Source: Hydractinia symbiolongicarpus
Taxonomy: Eukaryota; Cnidaria; Hydrozoa; Anthoathecata; Hydractiniidae
Length of the DNA stretch: 64,000 bases
NCBI RefSeq assembly: GCF_029227915.1
Contig: NC_079885.1
Coordinates: 11,731,001 to 11,795,000, forward strand
Reading direction: 5' to 3'
The position numbers and the translations under genes are program-made. Below the pieces are notes generated by a model that saw only the letters and a list, made by a program, of their open reading frames with translations, was not told where the DNA came from and did no database searches. Shown here piece after piece: positions 33,646 to 46,330 of the stretch (position 1 is the first letter of the stretch; each line of letters begins with the position of its first letter).

Positions 33646-34691
33646 GATAATATTTCTATACTAACCTAAAAATGACATGAGCATATGCATCCAATTATAA
33701 TTTCAGACAATAAAAAATAATCTACATGCAAAAAAATTCATGAAATCAGAAAATAACGTTTATCGATGTTAACACCTTCAAACTTACCAAAATGTTATTG
33801 AAGATATTATTTCGGTTTGTCTGTTCAGTATTCATATTACTGTGGAAAGTTTATCATTTCGTGAACATGATATTTTAATAGGCGACGTTTCTGGAGATCA
33901 TTCTCCCATCATCTGGCAAAGTAAAATGATGTTGAGCTTGTAATTTTTTAATTTGGTGTAAAGGATTTAATAGAGAAATAAGATCATGAAACTCCTATCA
34001 ACATACTCCCTGATCATTTGTTAAATTGTTCAACACGTCACCTGGGTGTTATTCCAAGGAGCGAATTTTAAGGTCGGTTACGAGAAAAAAATTCTTAACA
34101 CTACATGGTACTTATACAGAGAATTATATAAGTTTATGTTTTTTACAACTAATAAATCCAGGAAAAGCTAGGTCTTGCTATAACCACACTTTCCAACAAA
34201 GTAGTTTTGCAACACAAAGAGCTTAAATTCGATCACATACTCTACCAACAAATATTAAACACATCATAAAAAGTTAAGCACTTTATAATAAAAATTTTAC
34301 ATAACACCTTGCATAAAAGAAAGAAAAGATAAAGTTGCTGGAAAATTTGTATTTGAAAAATCTAAAGATTTCACACAATGCTAGCTACTTGCAGTAACAG
34401 ACGAACCTTTGATGCGAAGGGCAAAGAACAAGTCAACTATAAGAGAAAAATTGATCGTTCGTATCCGGGATGGTTTTAAGTTTAAGTTTTGGACGAATAT
34501 AGCACTCGCAAAGCTTTACCGTTTCAAAGAGAGACTATAGCTTTGATATGATCTTATCTAAATTAGTCGTCAAAAATATCTTAAGCATTACTAAACAAAG
34601 TTAATTGCTTCCATATTTCCTTCACAGTTAAAAAGGTTTTGTAAGCAATTTTTGACGCATAAACTCTAGGCAAAGTTTACTTTCAACTATT
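33646..34691. other. Spacer between B' and C'
   Basis: Mirror of 20964-21883 with small insertions and deletions; holds the splice acceptor of C' and the 3' UTR of B'. No gene. Confidence 0.45.
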
Positions 34692-35768
34692 TCAAGCGCC
34701 ACACCTTATCCTCGCAAGCATACACCTCTTTTCTTCGATTTCGGCTTCCGGAAGTTTCGTCTTCTTCGCAATAGCTGCCGAGCTTCTTCCATCTTTAAGC
34801 ATCAATAAAACAGTGTAGTAGTTCTTCTCTTGATTGGTCAATCCCACATCACGTGCTATTTTGTCAATAGAATGGTGACGTTCCATGTAATAGTACCATA
34901 ATTTCATGCATTTTCGATCGTCCATTTTAATTTCCAAAATATCCATTGCTTGATCGAGGTTGTATTTTTTATTCGTGATCAATTTCAACAATAAATGGTA
35001 TTTGCTGCTGGTGTCCTTGACTTTGCTTGAATAAGCTTGAAGTGTTTTTACCATACCAGGCTTGTTTTTTGCACTTACACCTTTTAAGCCAGATGCTTGT
35101 AGCTTTCCAGCCACTGAAACAAACCATTCATTTAAATCGAGAGATAACTTCTGCAGTGGTGAATACACTTCCCTCTCCATGCATCTTCTTTTGTTATCAT
35201 AATCGCGTCTACCATTTTCGAACATGTCCCTTCTTTCTGCTCCACGTATCACGCCTCCAACAATAGCCAAAAGAGCTTCGGCGAATGCGAAAAGGGCCAA
35301 ACCTACCCCTGCGGTAAGAAACCCACCGATTACAGCAGCACCAAAGCCCACTGTAGCTATTCCTGTAAACGCGAGAAAAAAGGCGGGGGCAATGTCCGAT
35401 GATTGAAATATTTTAGGCAAAACGATTTGTAATTCAAGAGTTGGGATCATGTCACTAAACATGCGACTCAACTCTTCAAATGTCATGATTAAGTTTTCGA
35501 CGCACCCCAGCGTCTCTTGATTTTCGTATGCTAAACATTTGATTTTTCTCAACACGTTGGTCAAATCATCAATAGAACACTTAAATGCTCTTAATCTTTT
35601 TCCATTATCTGGATAAAAAATATCGCCAATGACATCAAAAAGATCACTGTCGTCAAGTTTGCTTTTGTTCTCCATGCATCTTGTGATACTTTGTGAAACA
35701 TCCTGATGGATTTTCATCATCTCGTTTCGGCCTTTCTGAATTTTTTTGAGATCCTCTTTGAACTCCAT
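34692..35768 (-). CDS. Gene B': mirror copy of gene B (358 aa) with intact hairpin
   Basis: Same family as A and C. The hydrophobic region reads smoothly (FGAAVIGGFLTAGVGLALFAFAEALLAIVGGVIRG) without the arginine-containing insertion of the left copy, giving 358 residues like gene A. Other differences from B: DVIGDIFYPDNGK, MFSDM, DNKRRC, PLQKLSLDL, DKIARD, RSSAAIA. The SSAAIAK form matches gene A, again pointing to the right arm as nearer the ancestral state. Splice acceptor ahead of the start as in B. Confidence 0.75.
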   Translation of the reverse strand: MEFKEDLKKIQKGRNEMMKIHQDVSQSITRCMENKSKLDDSDLFDVIGDIFYPDNGKRLRAFKCSIDDLTNVLRKIKCLAYENQETLGCVENLIMTFEELSRMFSDMIPTLELQIVLPKIFQSSDIAPAFFLAFTGIATVGFGAAVIGGFLTAGVGLALFAFAEALLAIVGGVIRGAERRDMFENGRRDYDNKRRCMEREVYSPLQKLSLDLNEWFVSVAGKLQASGLKGVSAKNKPGMVKTLQAYSSKVKDTSSKYHLLLKLITNKKYNLDQAMDILEIKMDDRKCMKLWYYYMERHHSIDKIARDVGLTNQEKNYYTVLLMLKDGRSSAAIAKKTKLPEAEIEEKRCMLARIRCGA

Positions 35769-36805
35769 CTTTCTGTTCTAATAGTGGTTGAACTAAAAAG
35801 AGATTGAAACATATGGTTCCTCATAAATTTCAGTTTTTTACATTTCAAACGGTAAAGCTGTATATTGCAGGAGTTATGTCTTTGTGAAAATTTTGAAAAA
35901 AGCGCTCCAAAGCAAGAAACAAATGCACAATACAAACTATTTTTATTATAATTAAACCTAAGTATTTTGAGAACATTTTTAATCCTAAACATGAAGACCA
36001 TGTTGGGAAAGACGAAAGTATAAAAAGGTAGCTACAAAATGAATAGCTGGTTACATTCCTCTGTTAAAAATGAAAGAAATAAAAAATAACAATTGATTGG
36101 ATAACAAACAAAGAAACGAAAAACAAACATCGTTTTAAAATATAGCAAAATAATATTGTAAAAGCAAGTAGAAATCGAATCCTAAATGAGAAAAGACAAC
36201 AACTACAAAAGGACAGGACACAAATAAAGAATCACGTTGCTTGGAGGTTCATAACTTATTTAGATGTATGAATGAAAGTATTTTCTATAATTACTGGTCC
36301 CAACCACCACACGCTTGAAACACGTTAATTTTAATTAATCTTGAGTGTTTAATACAATGGGCTCTTTAGGGAATAGAATTCGTTCCTAGCTGCCTCGATT
36401 CTCACGAAGAGACCCCAACTACTTCTATTTATTAATTTCTTGTGCAAACTACTTTAAAAGACCTAAGAGGTCCAATAAAATGGGAAAGAGCGGAGACACA
36501 CAAAGTATGTTGTTAGAATATATTGCTGTTGTTTACATAATTTCATACTATTTTCAAAGAAACTCTTGGACCACAATGGTTTTTACAGAACAAAATTATG
36601 ACAATGTTGTGTCGTTTATAGGAAGACAAAGATACATATCAGGAATTGTTGCCGCGATAATACAAAAATCTTTTTTTCAGCGAAACAAGATTTCATGCCC
36701 ATATATAAATTAAGCAAGGTTAGTGAAAAATGCAGTAGGATATAAAAGTAAGCTCATAAAGGCATCAAGGTTGCACAATAACACTTTAGTTCCCTTAAAA
36801 ATGAT
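35769..36805. other. Spacer between A' and B'
   Basis: Mirror of 18844-19880; non-coding. The frame at 36480-36713 corresponds to the one at 18904-19170 but is shifted and shortened, as expected of non-coding DNA. Confidence 0.45.
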
Positions 36806-37882
36806 TTATCCGCCTTCTGATATACTTTGAATTTTTATTCGCTTCTCCTCGATTATTTTTTCGGCGATTCCTGTTGCTTTGGCAATAGCTGCTGACGATT
36901 TGCCATCTTTAAGCATCAGTAAGACGGTATACTCACACTTTTCTTTTTCCGTTAATCCGACAGACTTTGCAATATCGTCGATCTTTTCCTTGCATTCAAC
37001 GTAGTAATACCATAACTTCAAGCATTTTCGATTTTCGGCTTTAATTTCCAAGTTATCCATTGCTTCATTGATATCCATATGCGCGTTTTTTACAAGACGG
37101 ACAACAAAAGTGTAAGAATTCTTAAAATCTCTTACTTTCTCAGCATATTGTTGAAGAACATGAACTAACGCTGGTTTATCGTCAACGTTAATGTCCTCCA
37201 ATCCAGCCCCTTTTAACTCGGTCGCGACAGCGCTAAACCACTGATTTAACTGTCGGGATAATTCTTTCAACGGTGTGTATAACTCGTCGTACATCTTTTT
37301 CTTGTTTTTGTCGTATGCTTCTTTTCCATCTTCGAAGCCTTTTTTTCGTTCATAACCTCGCATTATACCTGTTATGATCATCAGAATGCCTTCTAATATC
37401 GCAAATGCAGCGATTGCACCCAGACCGGTTAAAACTCCAGTTATGACTAAAATGGCTGCGCCTATAATTCCCACAAAAGTTCCGATCATAAACACCAACG
37501 GAGGAGTGCTTGATTTTTCGAAAAGGTCAGGCATTGCTATTCGCAGTTCGATGTTTGGAATCATTTCACTAAACATGTGACTCAATTCTTCAAATGTCAT
37601 GACCAGGTTTTTGACGCAGCCTAGAGTTGTTTGATTTTCATTTGCGAAATCTTTTGATTGTTTAAATAAATCAATTAACTCTCCGATGGATTTTTCGAAC
37701 GCCTTTAGTCTGTCTTTATTTCCCGAATAAAAGAAATCACCCATTTTGTCGTAAAAGTCCTTGCTCCCAAGCCTTGCCTTGTTTTCTTCGCACCGTGAAA
37801 TTGCTTGCACCAACTTCTGATATATCTCTCTCATTTGTTTCTCACCTTCGCCAATGCGTTGGAGATCTTCCTTTAAACCCAT
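36806..37882 (-). CDS. Gene A': mirror copy of gene A (358 aa)
   Basis: Differs from gene A at only three residues (L/Q at 8, V/I at 169, Q/H at 268) and, by eye, a handful of silent changes. This is the best conserved pair of the three although it lies between more diverged flanks, which is what purifying selection on the protein would give. Same splice acceptor (tttcag) 20 nt before the ATG. Confidence 0.75.
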   Translation of the reverse strand: MGLKEDLQRIGEGEKQMREIYQKLVQAISRCEENKARLGSKDFYDKMGDFFYSGNKDRLKAFEKSIGELIDLFKQSKDFANENQTTLGCVKNLVMTFEELSHMFSEMIPNIELRIAMPDLFEKSSTPPLVFMIGTFVGIIGAAILVITGVLTGLGAIAAFAILEGILMIITGIMRGYERKKGFEDGKEAYDKNKKKMYDELYTPLKELSRQLNQWFSAVATELKGAGLEDINVDDKPALVHVLQQYAEKVRDFKNSYTFVVRLVKNAHMDINEAMDNLEIKAENRKCLKLWYYYVECKEKIDDIAKSVGLTEKEKCEYTVLLMLKDGKSSAAIAKATGIAEKIIEEKRIKIQSISEGG

Positions 37883-39174
37883 GTTTTACGGTTTTTTGTT
37901 GCCTGAAACGACAAAAGAAAAATGCATTATGAACTACATTCATTTAGCTCAGAAAACCTTTCCTATTTTAGAGTTAACTTAGAAAAACCCGGCTCCACCT
38001 TTAGTTATTTTGTAGTAACAAACACGCTGTGGTAAATTTTAAAGTTTTGGATGGTTTTGACTTAGACACCATGTTACCTCATTTTTAGTTTCCAGACCCT
38101 GTAAAAGATTTTCTTACCACAAAATGATTTGTTGTCAATTTATTGTGAAAAACACAAACAATCAATTAAAACTTTTAAACGAAATGGACAACAATAATAG
38201 ACAACGTTGATTGCCTGTGACTTTGAAATTTCCCAACTAATGAAATCACTTTATTTTGTCACAGATTTGTTCCACCCAATTAAAATCGTTAACAAAACTT
38301 CTTTAAAACACGGAGCATTTTTATAGGGGATGTATTATAGACGCTTTAAAGAGTTTCATTCTCGTTACTAAAAAGTGGAGTTTGTGCACAGTTTGTCTAA
38401 TTAGAGATTTCGAACATGCTCGTACATAAAAAAGAAAATCCAAAAAAATATAATCAATTTTTTATTAATTATAAAACTTATAAAATCCACCACACCCCTT
38501 CCCCCATTCTAAAATAGAGACCTAAAAAACTAATTTCTTAGCAACGAAGTTAAAATAAAGAATGGAATTAAAAAAAAAAAGTTGTAGTCGTTTTAAAAAA
38601 ATGTTAGGCTTTAGAATTTAAGCCTAATTCAAAGTGCAGTGCTCTTAAGTGTTGATGATATCTAACCTCGAGGGGTTTCTTAAATATTTCTTACACCAGG
38701 TCGTGGAATATGAAAAAACGTGAAAAGATGTAAGTGGCCTTGGAAATGAGGTAGCAATGACGTCAGCAATGTGCGTTTTGCGAAATTCAGAATTTTAAAA
38801 TTCCAGTGTTACGTGTTAAAAAATTATACCGTTGAAAGCTAATAAACAGATTACCTTCAAAATCCCATTTTAATTGCATACATAGGTAAACTGGCTTTTT
38901 CTTCCCGAAACATTTCATCTACGACGCAAATATTTGTGAAGTAACACGATCAGTGACAGGTACTTAACATCATATGACATATTCGACACTAATATAGGTA
39001 AATAAGTTTTTTTAAAAAAGATTTTACTTCAAACAATCGAATTCTAGAACATGTCAGCAAACAAAAATCCTGTTTATGAGCTTTCAACAGCATAATTTTA
39101 ATTATTGGAACAAGTTTATTATCGTGTATAACATAGATAACACGTGGCTAATATATACTCTGAAGCACATGTTA
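37883..39174. promoter_or_regulatory. Upstream region and 5'-UTR intron end of gene A'
   Basis: Mirror of 16422-17766, no coding sequence. It lacks about 40 nt present in the left arm near 17400-17440, a visible indel between arms. Confidence 0.45.
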
Positions 39175-39176
39175 TA

Positions 39177-39688
39177 TTTCTCCAATAAACGCTTTGGTCG
39201 TTTATAAAAAAATGATAAATTTTTTTAGAGGGGGCGTTTATTACAGAGAGGCGTTTATTTATAAAATGTTTTTTTGGAATGTGAGATATTCTTTTATATC
39301 CCCGATATTTACAAGGTCATCTTCTTCTTCATCAAAGTCAATTAAACTCTGTTCAATATTGGCAGTTTTAACGGTCGAATCAGTTGCTTCAAAGGAATTT
39401 TCTAATAAACACTACTCCTCCCCCTCCCAAAACGCAAGTAGAGGCTGTTGGATCCCGGGAAAAGAATTACGATCAGACTGAATATAAAGTTTTCTTTCTC
39501 AAACATAAAGTTTCAACTATTACCTAGTTCACTACACACAAATATATCCAAAGTGAGGGATGCTCTCCACAAGAGAGATCTGGCAGAGGCGTTGAATAGA
39601 GAGGGGGTTTTTTTTATAATTTTTAGTTTTAAATGGGGCGTTTATTAGATAGGGGCGTTTAAAAAATAGGGGCGTTCATTGGAGAAAA
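39177..39688 (-). mobile_element. TA-flanked DNA transposon remnant, right copy
   Basis: Mirror of 15907-16419 with the same inverted ends and TA flanks (39175-39176 and 39689-39690). Point differences and short indels separate the copies, including in the acidic-tail coding relic. Confidence 0.6.
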
Positions 39689-40262
39689 TATGGTAATGAT
39701 AACAATTTTTCCACTGCCTGAATAGACTTTCGTGTAAGTCACTAAATTCAGAAGTTATAGTCGATTGCACATCCTCTTTTATTCAAGGCGCGTTTTTGCG
39801 TTCACGTTAATTACCAGCACACAGTTTTTAGGTTTTGTGTAATTAAATCAAAAGAATCTAAAATGTTTTGGGCAGCATTGGGTAAATATTCTTCATTCCT
39901 CATTACAATGCTTTAAAGAAAAAAAATGTAGCCTTTTGGAATTCCCCTTGGCTGTTTGTATATGTGATGTTGACGGAAACTTGTAATCTAATTTTTTGTA
40001 ATTCCCCTTTGTCAAATCAGATAAAATTAATTATCTGGGAATTTCTACTTAAGAGCACGTCGTGCAAGCGTCAAAGAAAAGTTTTTAAATAAGAAAGCTA
40101 CTATTGTCTCCGTGAGAACGGAGTTGTGGCCTTGGATGGAATCTTGCATTTAAAAGTCTGTAGATTAGTGAAAGTAATACATGCCTACATGGGACGTACT
40201 ACACTATGAGAAACTTAAATGACAACCTTGTCTACAGCCCTTTTTTTCGCTTTTTGATACTA
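39689..40262. other. Non-coding arm sequence
   Basis: Mirror of 15337-15904; no gene seen. Confidence 0.4.
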
Positions 40263-40512
40263 CTAGTCGTTAGCCCGTGGAAAATCCATGGGTTTGCCCC
40301 CCCTTTTTGTACCGCATTGCGTGCGTCTCGCTACTTGCGCAGCTAAGCTACCATTTTGCGTGACAGACAGACAGACAGACAGACGTATACGGGTATTATA
40401 ATATAGATACCCGTGGAAAAATCCATGGGGTCGCTGGTCCTTTATATAACGCATTTTGTGTTTCCGTAACACGAAGTTTTTTCACGGACAGACAGACAAA
40501 ATACGGCTATTA
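40263..40512 (-). mobile_element. Helitron-like tandem elements, right copy (two units)
   Basis: Mirror of the left array but only about 250 bp: on the minus strand one unit ending in the CCCATGG-hairpin is followed directly by the tctatattataatacccg unit, and the middle unit of the left arm is absent. Either the left arm gained a unit by unequal exchange or new insertion, or the right arm lost one. Confidence 0.6.
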
Positions 40513-41962
40513 TTAAAGAGATTTGAAAGAGAAACAACGCAAATAAGGTTGTTTCCGGTTTAATACACCTTTCCCGAATTTTGACGTCAAATTTTATAAT
40601 TTGGCCTATGCTCTTCAAATAAGGATATTCAGATAAAATATCAAATTAACATGACTAAACTGATGTTTTGGAAGCAATATATTCTGCTTAGATTTTATTT
40701 AGATTAGAAGAAGATAATTATTACGAAAACGAGGCTATTCTGATGCTTTTATAAGAACAAACTATACACATTTTTTAAAAGTACTCCGAATGTGCTTAAC
40801 TTATTCAATTTGAAGTCTCAATATTTTAAAGAGCCTTTTAGTACTTCTTGATATAAACAAAGTCTTAATGTTTTTAACATGTTCTAAAGTTTTGGACCTC
40901 TGCAGTCATATGTTCTTATATAGTTTACGTCTCTCGTGCAGGTAAACAAAGAAATAACTGAGATATTTGAAAAGAAAATTCGTGTTTGCTCTTAGAAAAG
41001 GAGTCTGGATGCGACATTTTATAAATAATTGATTGGTTTTCGTAGAAAAGTCACATAGCGTCACACAATAAACGCTAAAATACACGGAAGTTTAAACGGA
41101 CCGTTTAAATGTAAGAAAAAACTTAAATTTAGTTGCTGGGTATTAATCTCCGTATTAATCTCGTCGCCCGTCAGTTTCACACGCAAAATTAGTAGCCATT
41201 TCCTTACTTCGCAAAATGTTGAAAAGTCAAAGGCCTTTATTACACCTAATTGCTTTAGTACTCTTCACATATTACAATTAAAAAAAAAATCTTACATCTT
41301 ACCAGTTTACTATGCACACAGCACCTTTGCCAGCTCTCTGTGAGAAAATTTTCATGCGTCTCCTATTCCAGAATTTATCAATACAAGGTAAGTCCCTTCC
41401 CAGATGTTATTCTTAAAAATTCTATTGTTTTGAGTGTCTGTTTATTTAACAGATGTAAACTATTTGAAGAGGGAATGTACAATTATGCTTAAGAATGACG
41501 TGCGTGGGACTTCCACGAAACGAGACAAAAATATTACCAAACTTAAACCACAAGACTTCTATAAACCTCTCTTATTCTTTTCAGTTTAGATTTGAACGAC
41601 TGGTGACGCTGTCTACTACAAGTGCCAATCAGTTTTTAGGTTCCTGTTTTTTTCTGGGGGTTTTAAGCATAAAACCATATCCGACCTGGAGTTTTCTTAA
41701 CTGTTTGCATTAATTAAATACTTTATATGATTTGTTTACAACAACAACAAGAGTCCGTTTTTTATTTTACTGGTAGAAATTTAATGAAATACTGTGGGCT
41801 AAAAATAATTCGAAATATAGAGTGCGGGTTAGGGCGTAAGAAATTACGTAACAATATATGTGAAAATATAAGCACTTTTGTATTTATCTTATTTTTCTTC
41901 TACCCGAATATAAAACCACATAAAGCTTTAAAAACGTTTTTAAACTTGTTTAAATTATAGCA
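40513..41962. other. Non-coding arm sequence
   Basis: Mirror of 13426-14886; no gene recognised. Confidence 0.4.
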
Positions 41963-42030
41963 TGACTAGTTATAACTAGTTATAACCAGTTATAACTAAT
42001 TATAACCAGTTATAACCAGTTAAAACTAGT
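41963..42030 (-). repeat. 10-bp tandem repeat, right copy
   Basis: Mirror of 13361-13425, about six units of the agttataact type with different unit variants from the left arm. Confidence 0.85.
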
Positions 42031-42900
42031 TTTGCATTTGTTCTTGCGCGGTGTAGAAAACTAAACCTGAAATTCTTGTAATTGTTTTTATAAATTCGTG
42101 GAAATCGTTATCTTAGACCTGTGGTAATTTCACACGTTTCGTCTAGAAATAGCCATTTAAACAGGGACTTCGTCTCCAGCGCCTTTTAGGTTTCTGATAG
42201 TAAGATAGCATTAACTTGAAAAAAACTTGGCGCCCGTTTAATAGTATCGCCCTATGTTACAATATATTTCTTTATTTTTGTTTTTTTTTAATTATACCTA
42301 CCTATTTATTTTATTTTTCTATCACCATAGAGATGTTATGCTTTTACAAAAGGCGGTGATTGATAACCACAGTTCAACGTCAGGGATATAGCATTGCCAT
42401 TTCTTTATTTCTTTAATATTTTTTTTGTGTAACTAAGCAACGAAAGTAAGTTTCGAAACTGATAATACAAAAAAGGAAATTCGCGTTTAGCTATATTTTA
42501 AAATGAGCATAGGAGCCTGGAAGTGAATTTTATAAATAATTTGGTTGTTTTCGTAGAAAAGTGACAAAGCGTAGTCACACAAATAAAAAGTTATTTCGGA
42601 ATTTTAATCTCTTCGTTGTCTGTCTGTATGTCACGCAAAAAAGTGCCGAAATTGCGATAACTCATTTTATTTAAGGTCAATGTTTAGTCAGGGGAAATGG
42701 TAAGTAAGTGTGCACTACTAATTAGGCAACTTTCCAAACTAGCAGTAATTTTAAGAGCCTAGTTTAATCTTCTTAGATTAAAACCGTCAGTAATAAACAC
42801 TTTCTTAATATGTCATTTGGCAAACGGGATTCTAATTTGACGAATTACGTCATTATATTTGCATTCCTTAAAGCGTTGTTCATTTAGGCAAAAAATCAAT
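42031..42900. other. Non-coding arm sequence
   Basis: Mirror of 12441-13360. Near 42600 both arms share a tgtctgtctgtatgtcacgcaaaa tract resembling the Helitron-like units, so another decayed copy may lie here. No gene. Confidence 0.4.
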
Positions 42901-42953
42901 AGATTAGGCGTTTACAAATTGCCCTGTTTATATGAGCTAAACAATTCTTCAAA

Positions 42954-43262
42954 CTAGTTTGTAATGTTCATCCAATCGTCTACGGAAAAAGGATAACGTA
43001 AGGAATCATTTTGAAGGTTCTCATAGTGGCAAGACAAGTTTCTGATACGATTGATGACAATGTTGACTATGCAAGAAAAATAACATAACGATTGTTGTGA
43101 ATCTCCACTTGCCAGAAAACTTAATGCCATAACCAAGCGCTCTTCAGCAGAAACAGATTTTCTTAATCGGGTGTATTCTTTGGATATATGCATTCTAACA
43201 GAAGAAAGAAGATATTCAAATCTATTCGGTGACATCTGCAAATACTTGAAAACAAGATGCAA
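42954..43262 (-). pseudogene. PIF/Harbinger transposase remnant, right copy (better preserved)
   Basis: An open frame of 102 codons: FKYLQMSPNRFEYLLSSVRMHISKEYTRLRKSVSAEERLVMALSFLASGDSQQSLCYFSCIVNIVINRIRN and DDWMNI. The SAEERLVMALSFLASGDSQQSL segment matches the conserved N-terminal part of HARBI1-like nucleases. The equivalent left-arm sequence has lost the gagattcacaacaatcg region. Downstream catalytic parts are missing in both, so the element was dead before duplication. Confidence 0.75.
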
Positions 43263-43989
43263 GTTTCTTTACTGTTTCATCATTGTCCACCGATATAGTA
43301 AAAGAGAAATTTTAGAATTCTGAAAATAAAATTTAAGTACACCTGAAAGTAATGCCTGTCTGAGAGTCTTAACTTTTTGAAAACTTTGTGATAATCACCG
43401 AGTTGTTCATTACGCAAGAAATTATTTCTCACCAAAATTCTCTTTTTGGTTTTGTTAATTTTTTTTATTTATGAGAATTTTCGAAAATTCAACGTCTTCT
43501 TTAAAGAAAAAAGAGCAACATTTTTCCTTAAAAGGTACGTCCTTCACAGCAATATCACTATGACTAAAGTATCACTCTTTTTTTGAGATATTGAAGTAAG
43601 AACTTGTTGAAAACTCCGTAAGTTGTGTAAATTATGCACAATATATTGTTAGTTCATTGTTAGCCCATAGTCAGAACCAGGTAGGTGCAATTTCTTGAAC
43701 TCTTTGAGTGCTCTGGTTATTACATAATGGTATTCATAAGTGCAAAGATGGAGAGTTACACCAACGTTAAAGATCTTACTTGGGCCGTTGTTAGCCTATT
43801 ACGGTGGCATTCCTAGCCTATTTACATTGTCTTTTCAAGGACACAACATTTGCACTGCTTCATAATGCTTCCAGCGCTACTCAAGATTATCGCAATCATA
43901 TACAGGAATCTGATGCATGATTTAGATGGCACATTTTAATGTACGCCCTCCCTATGGCCGTATCTGCGTCTATGGCTTCATCTTTAAGC
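43263..43989. other. Non-coding arm sequence
   Basis: Mirror of 11470-12060, no gene. Confidence 0.4.
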
Positions 43990-44120
43990 TGTACCCTGCT
44001 CTCCACCGTGAGCTGTATCCGACCCTGTTCACCAGTGCAAGCTGTATGCGGCTCTGCTCCCCACTGTAAACTGTGTTCGACCCTTCTATCCACTGTGAGC
44101 TGCATCCGACCCACTGTCAG
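43990..44120 (-). repeat. 29-bp minisatellite, right copy
   Basis: Mirror of 11239-11371, same unit number as far as can be judged by eye, with a few substitutions. Confidence 0.8.
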
Positions 44121-44431
44121 CTCTGTACTGGTTATGCCGTGAACTGTTTGGCTACAATAAGAACATAATCCAATGTCTGCAGTATACGGTTTTTCTTATT
44201 TAACTCTTTTAACGGGTATGTAAAAGCCTGAGACACAGTACACTTCTACTAAGCATTCCGCCCAATGTACGCACAGGTTACCCAGAAGCTCCAAAACAAT
44301 GGGTGATCCCGCCTTGCCCATTTATAATTTCAACTTTTGGAAGTTGTAGTATATCACAAAAGAAACACAAGCGTAGCATTAAATTTTGTTGATGTCAAAA
44401 CTTTTTTCTGCGTTGTTTAATTAAAAGCAAA

Positions 44432-44710
44432 TCATGGAAAACTACACTTAAGCAGGCATGTAAAGAAAAGATAAGATTTTAGAAATTTTTGAATTCTAAG
44501 AATACTCCATTTTTCGTCATACATCAAAACGAGGATGTACGTTGTAAAACGAGGCAAGTTTTGAGAGTTTTCTTTGGGATGTACAAAAGTAAGGAAAGGT
44601 CGGTTGTTTACAACTTTTAAAGCATTATTATCCTGGTTTAACTTCCTTTTCAAATAAAATGGATTGATATAAATAAATACTACAAGTATTGTTGATCCTT
44701 GTACTGACAT
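44432..44710 (-). CDS. Hypothetical 92-aa ORF, mirror copy
   Basis: Identical product to 10646-10924; no recognised domain and no independent support for expression. Confidence 0.15.
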   Translation of the reverse strand: MSVQGSTILVVFIYINPFYLKRKLNQDNNALKVVNNRPFLTFVHPKENSQNLPRFTTYILVLMYDEKWSILRIQKFLKSYLFFTCLLKCSFP

Positions 44711-46330
44711 TAAAGGAGGTGAAGGGATAGAAAACTAGAAACGTTTGTTTTAAAAGAAGCTATGCATAGCTAGCTAGCTAACCAGTTACAAGGCACTATT
44801 ACTTTTCATTGAAGTTGACTAAATTAGGATTTTTATTTTTTTAATTAAAAACATAGACTAGAAAGTATTAATCTTAATCTGATAAAGCTTCAGGAAGCTA
44901 AATATTAACACATATTCCTGTTAAATTGACAGTAGCTGGTCACCTAGCTACAATGCGTAGTCATCTTGTTATTTCAAAGAACCATACTCATAGCTCAGCT
45001 AGCAGTAGTAAAATATGTATAAAGATTTATCATTTCACACTTGATTCTATTCTCACAAGAATGCGAAAAATCTAACATTACATTTTAACTGACAATTTTA
45101 ATTTTGTATTTTTTTTGGAGAAAGAAAAAGTTTGCTCACCCTTGTTACCGAATAGTTATATACTTGAACCTTAATTTTGTGTCACTTAAAACTGATGCTA
45201 GATTTTTATATATGAAAAAAACTGAAATATGATAGCAAAATTTTGCTGATATGAACGTTATCAATGGTGACACTGATAGCGACACAAATGCCGAGATTTT
45301 AACAAAATTCTTTATTTACTGTAGTTGTTTTCTTAAGTTGGATATTTTTTTCGCTGACTTGAAATAATTTCAATGAAAAATGCTGAGAACGCAACTTTCT
45401 AGCATATTATACTGTATCATATGACTATTTACCTAATTTTTAACATATTTTAATTAGTTTTTTTCACTGATTTTTTATTTTTATAAAGCACTATAATTAT
45501 TGTGTATTTTTGTATCACTTTATATAGTGAATATTCACATAGGACTTGTAAATTTATATACAACACTTGTAACCTAACCAAAATTTTACTGTATGATGAT
45601 TATGACATTTGTAGTACGTCGAAACTAGTCGTTAAAATTTAATATGGAACTTAAAAGTGTATTAAGATCTTCGTGTAACACCAGTTTGACTGTTTCTGCG
45701 AAAGCATCTTAGTCTATTTCATAAAACTGAAAGAGTTCCAAGCTACTAATAAGGCAAGACGCAACGGACAAGTTCCCTAACATTATGAATAATACCAAAC
45801 TTCACTTGTTTCTATTTAACATATAATATATATTAAAAGTGGTCATTAAATCTTTTTTGAAACACTTTTTTTGAAACAAAGGGTTTTAAACCAAAAGAAA
45901 AACATCTTCACTCACGTTTCTCAGTTACTGGGCTACAAAGTATACCAATTCTGTACGTGGTATAAACTCCTATATATGTGGCCCTTAAAAAACCCGCCTA
46001 ATTGGAGAATGAAAAAATGGCGGAAATATAACTTAGTTCAACTTCTCTGGAGAATTTTTTTCTCATAGCAGCTAATTAAATAGACTGATCGAAATGATGT
46101 ATACCATTTCAACGAATAGGAATGAAACTTAACATTTCCAGATGACATATAAAGGAAATTGCTGACTTTGTTTTGGCACATTAGACCAATTTATACGCCC
46201 ATAACCTCCTTACTCTATTGGTTTGGCTTCCACTTTGGCCCTCCAACACAAGAAATCCGCCTATTATTATAGACAGTCATGTCTTACGTTAAACGATAGG
46301 CCAACTGCACTGCTGCACGGCTGCTGAATA
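44711..46330. other. Non-coding outer arm sequence
   Basis: Mirror of 9061-10645; from about 45.2 kb outward it is nearly indistinguishable from the left arm. No gene. Confidence 0.4.
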
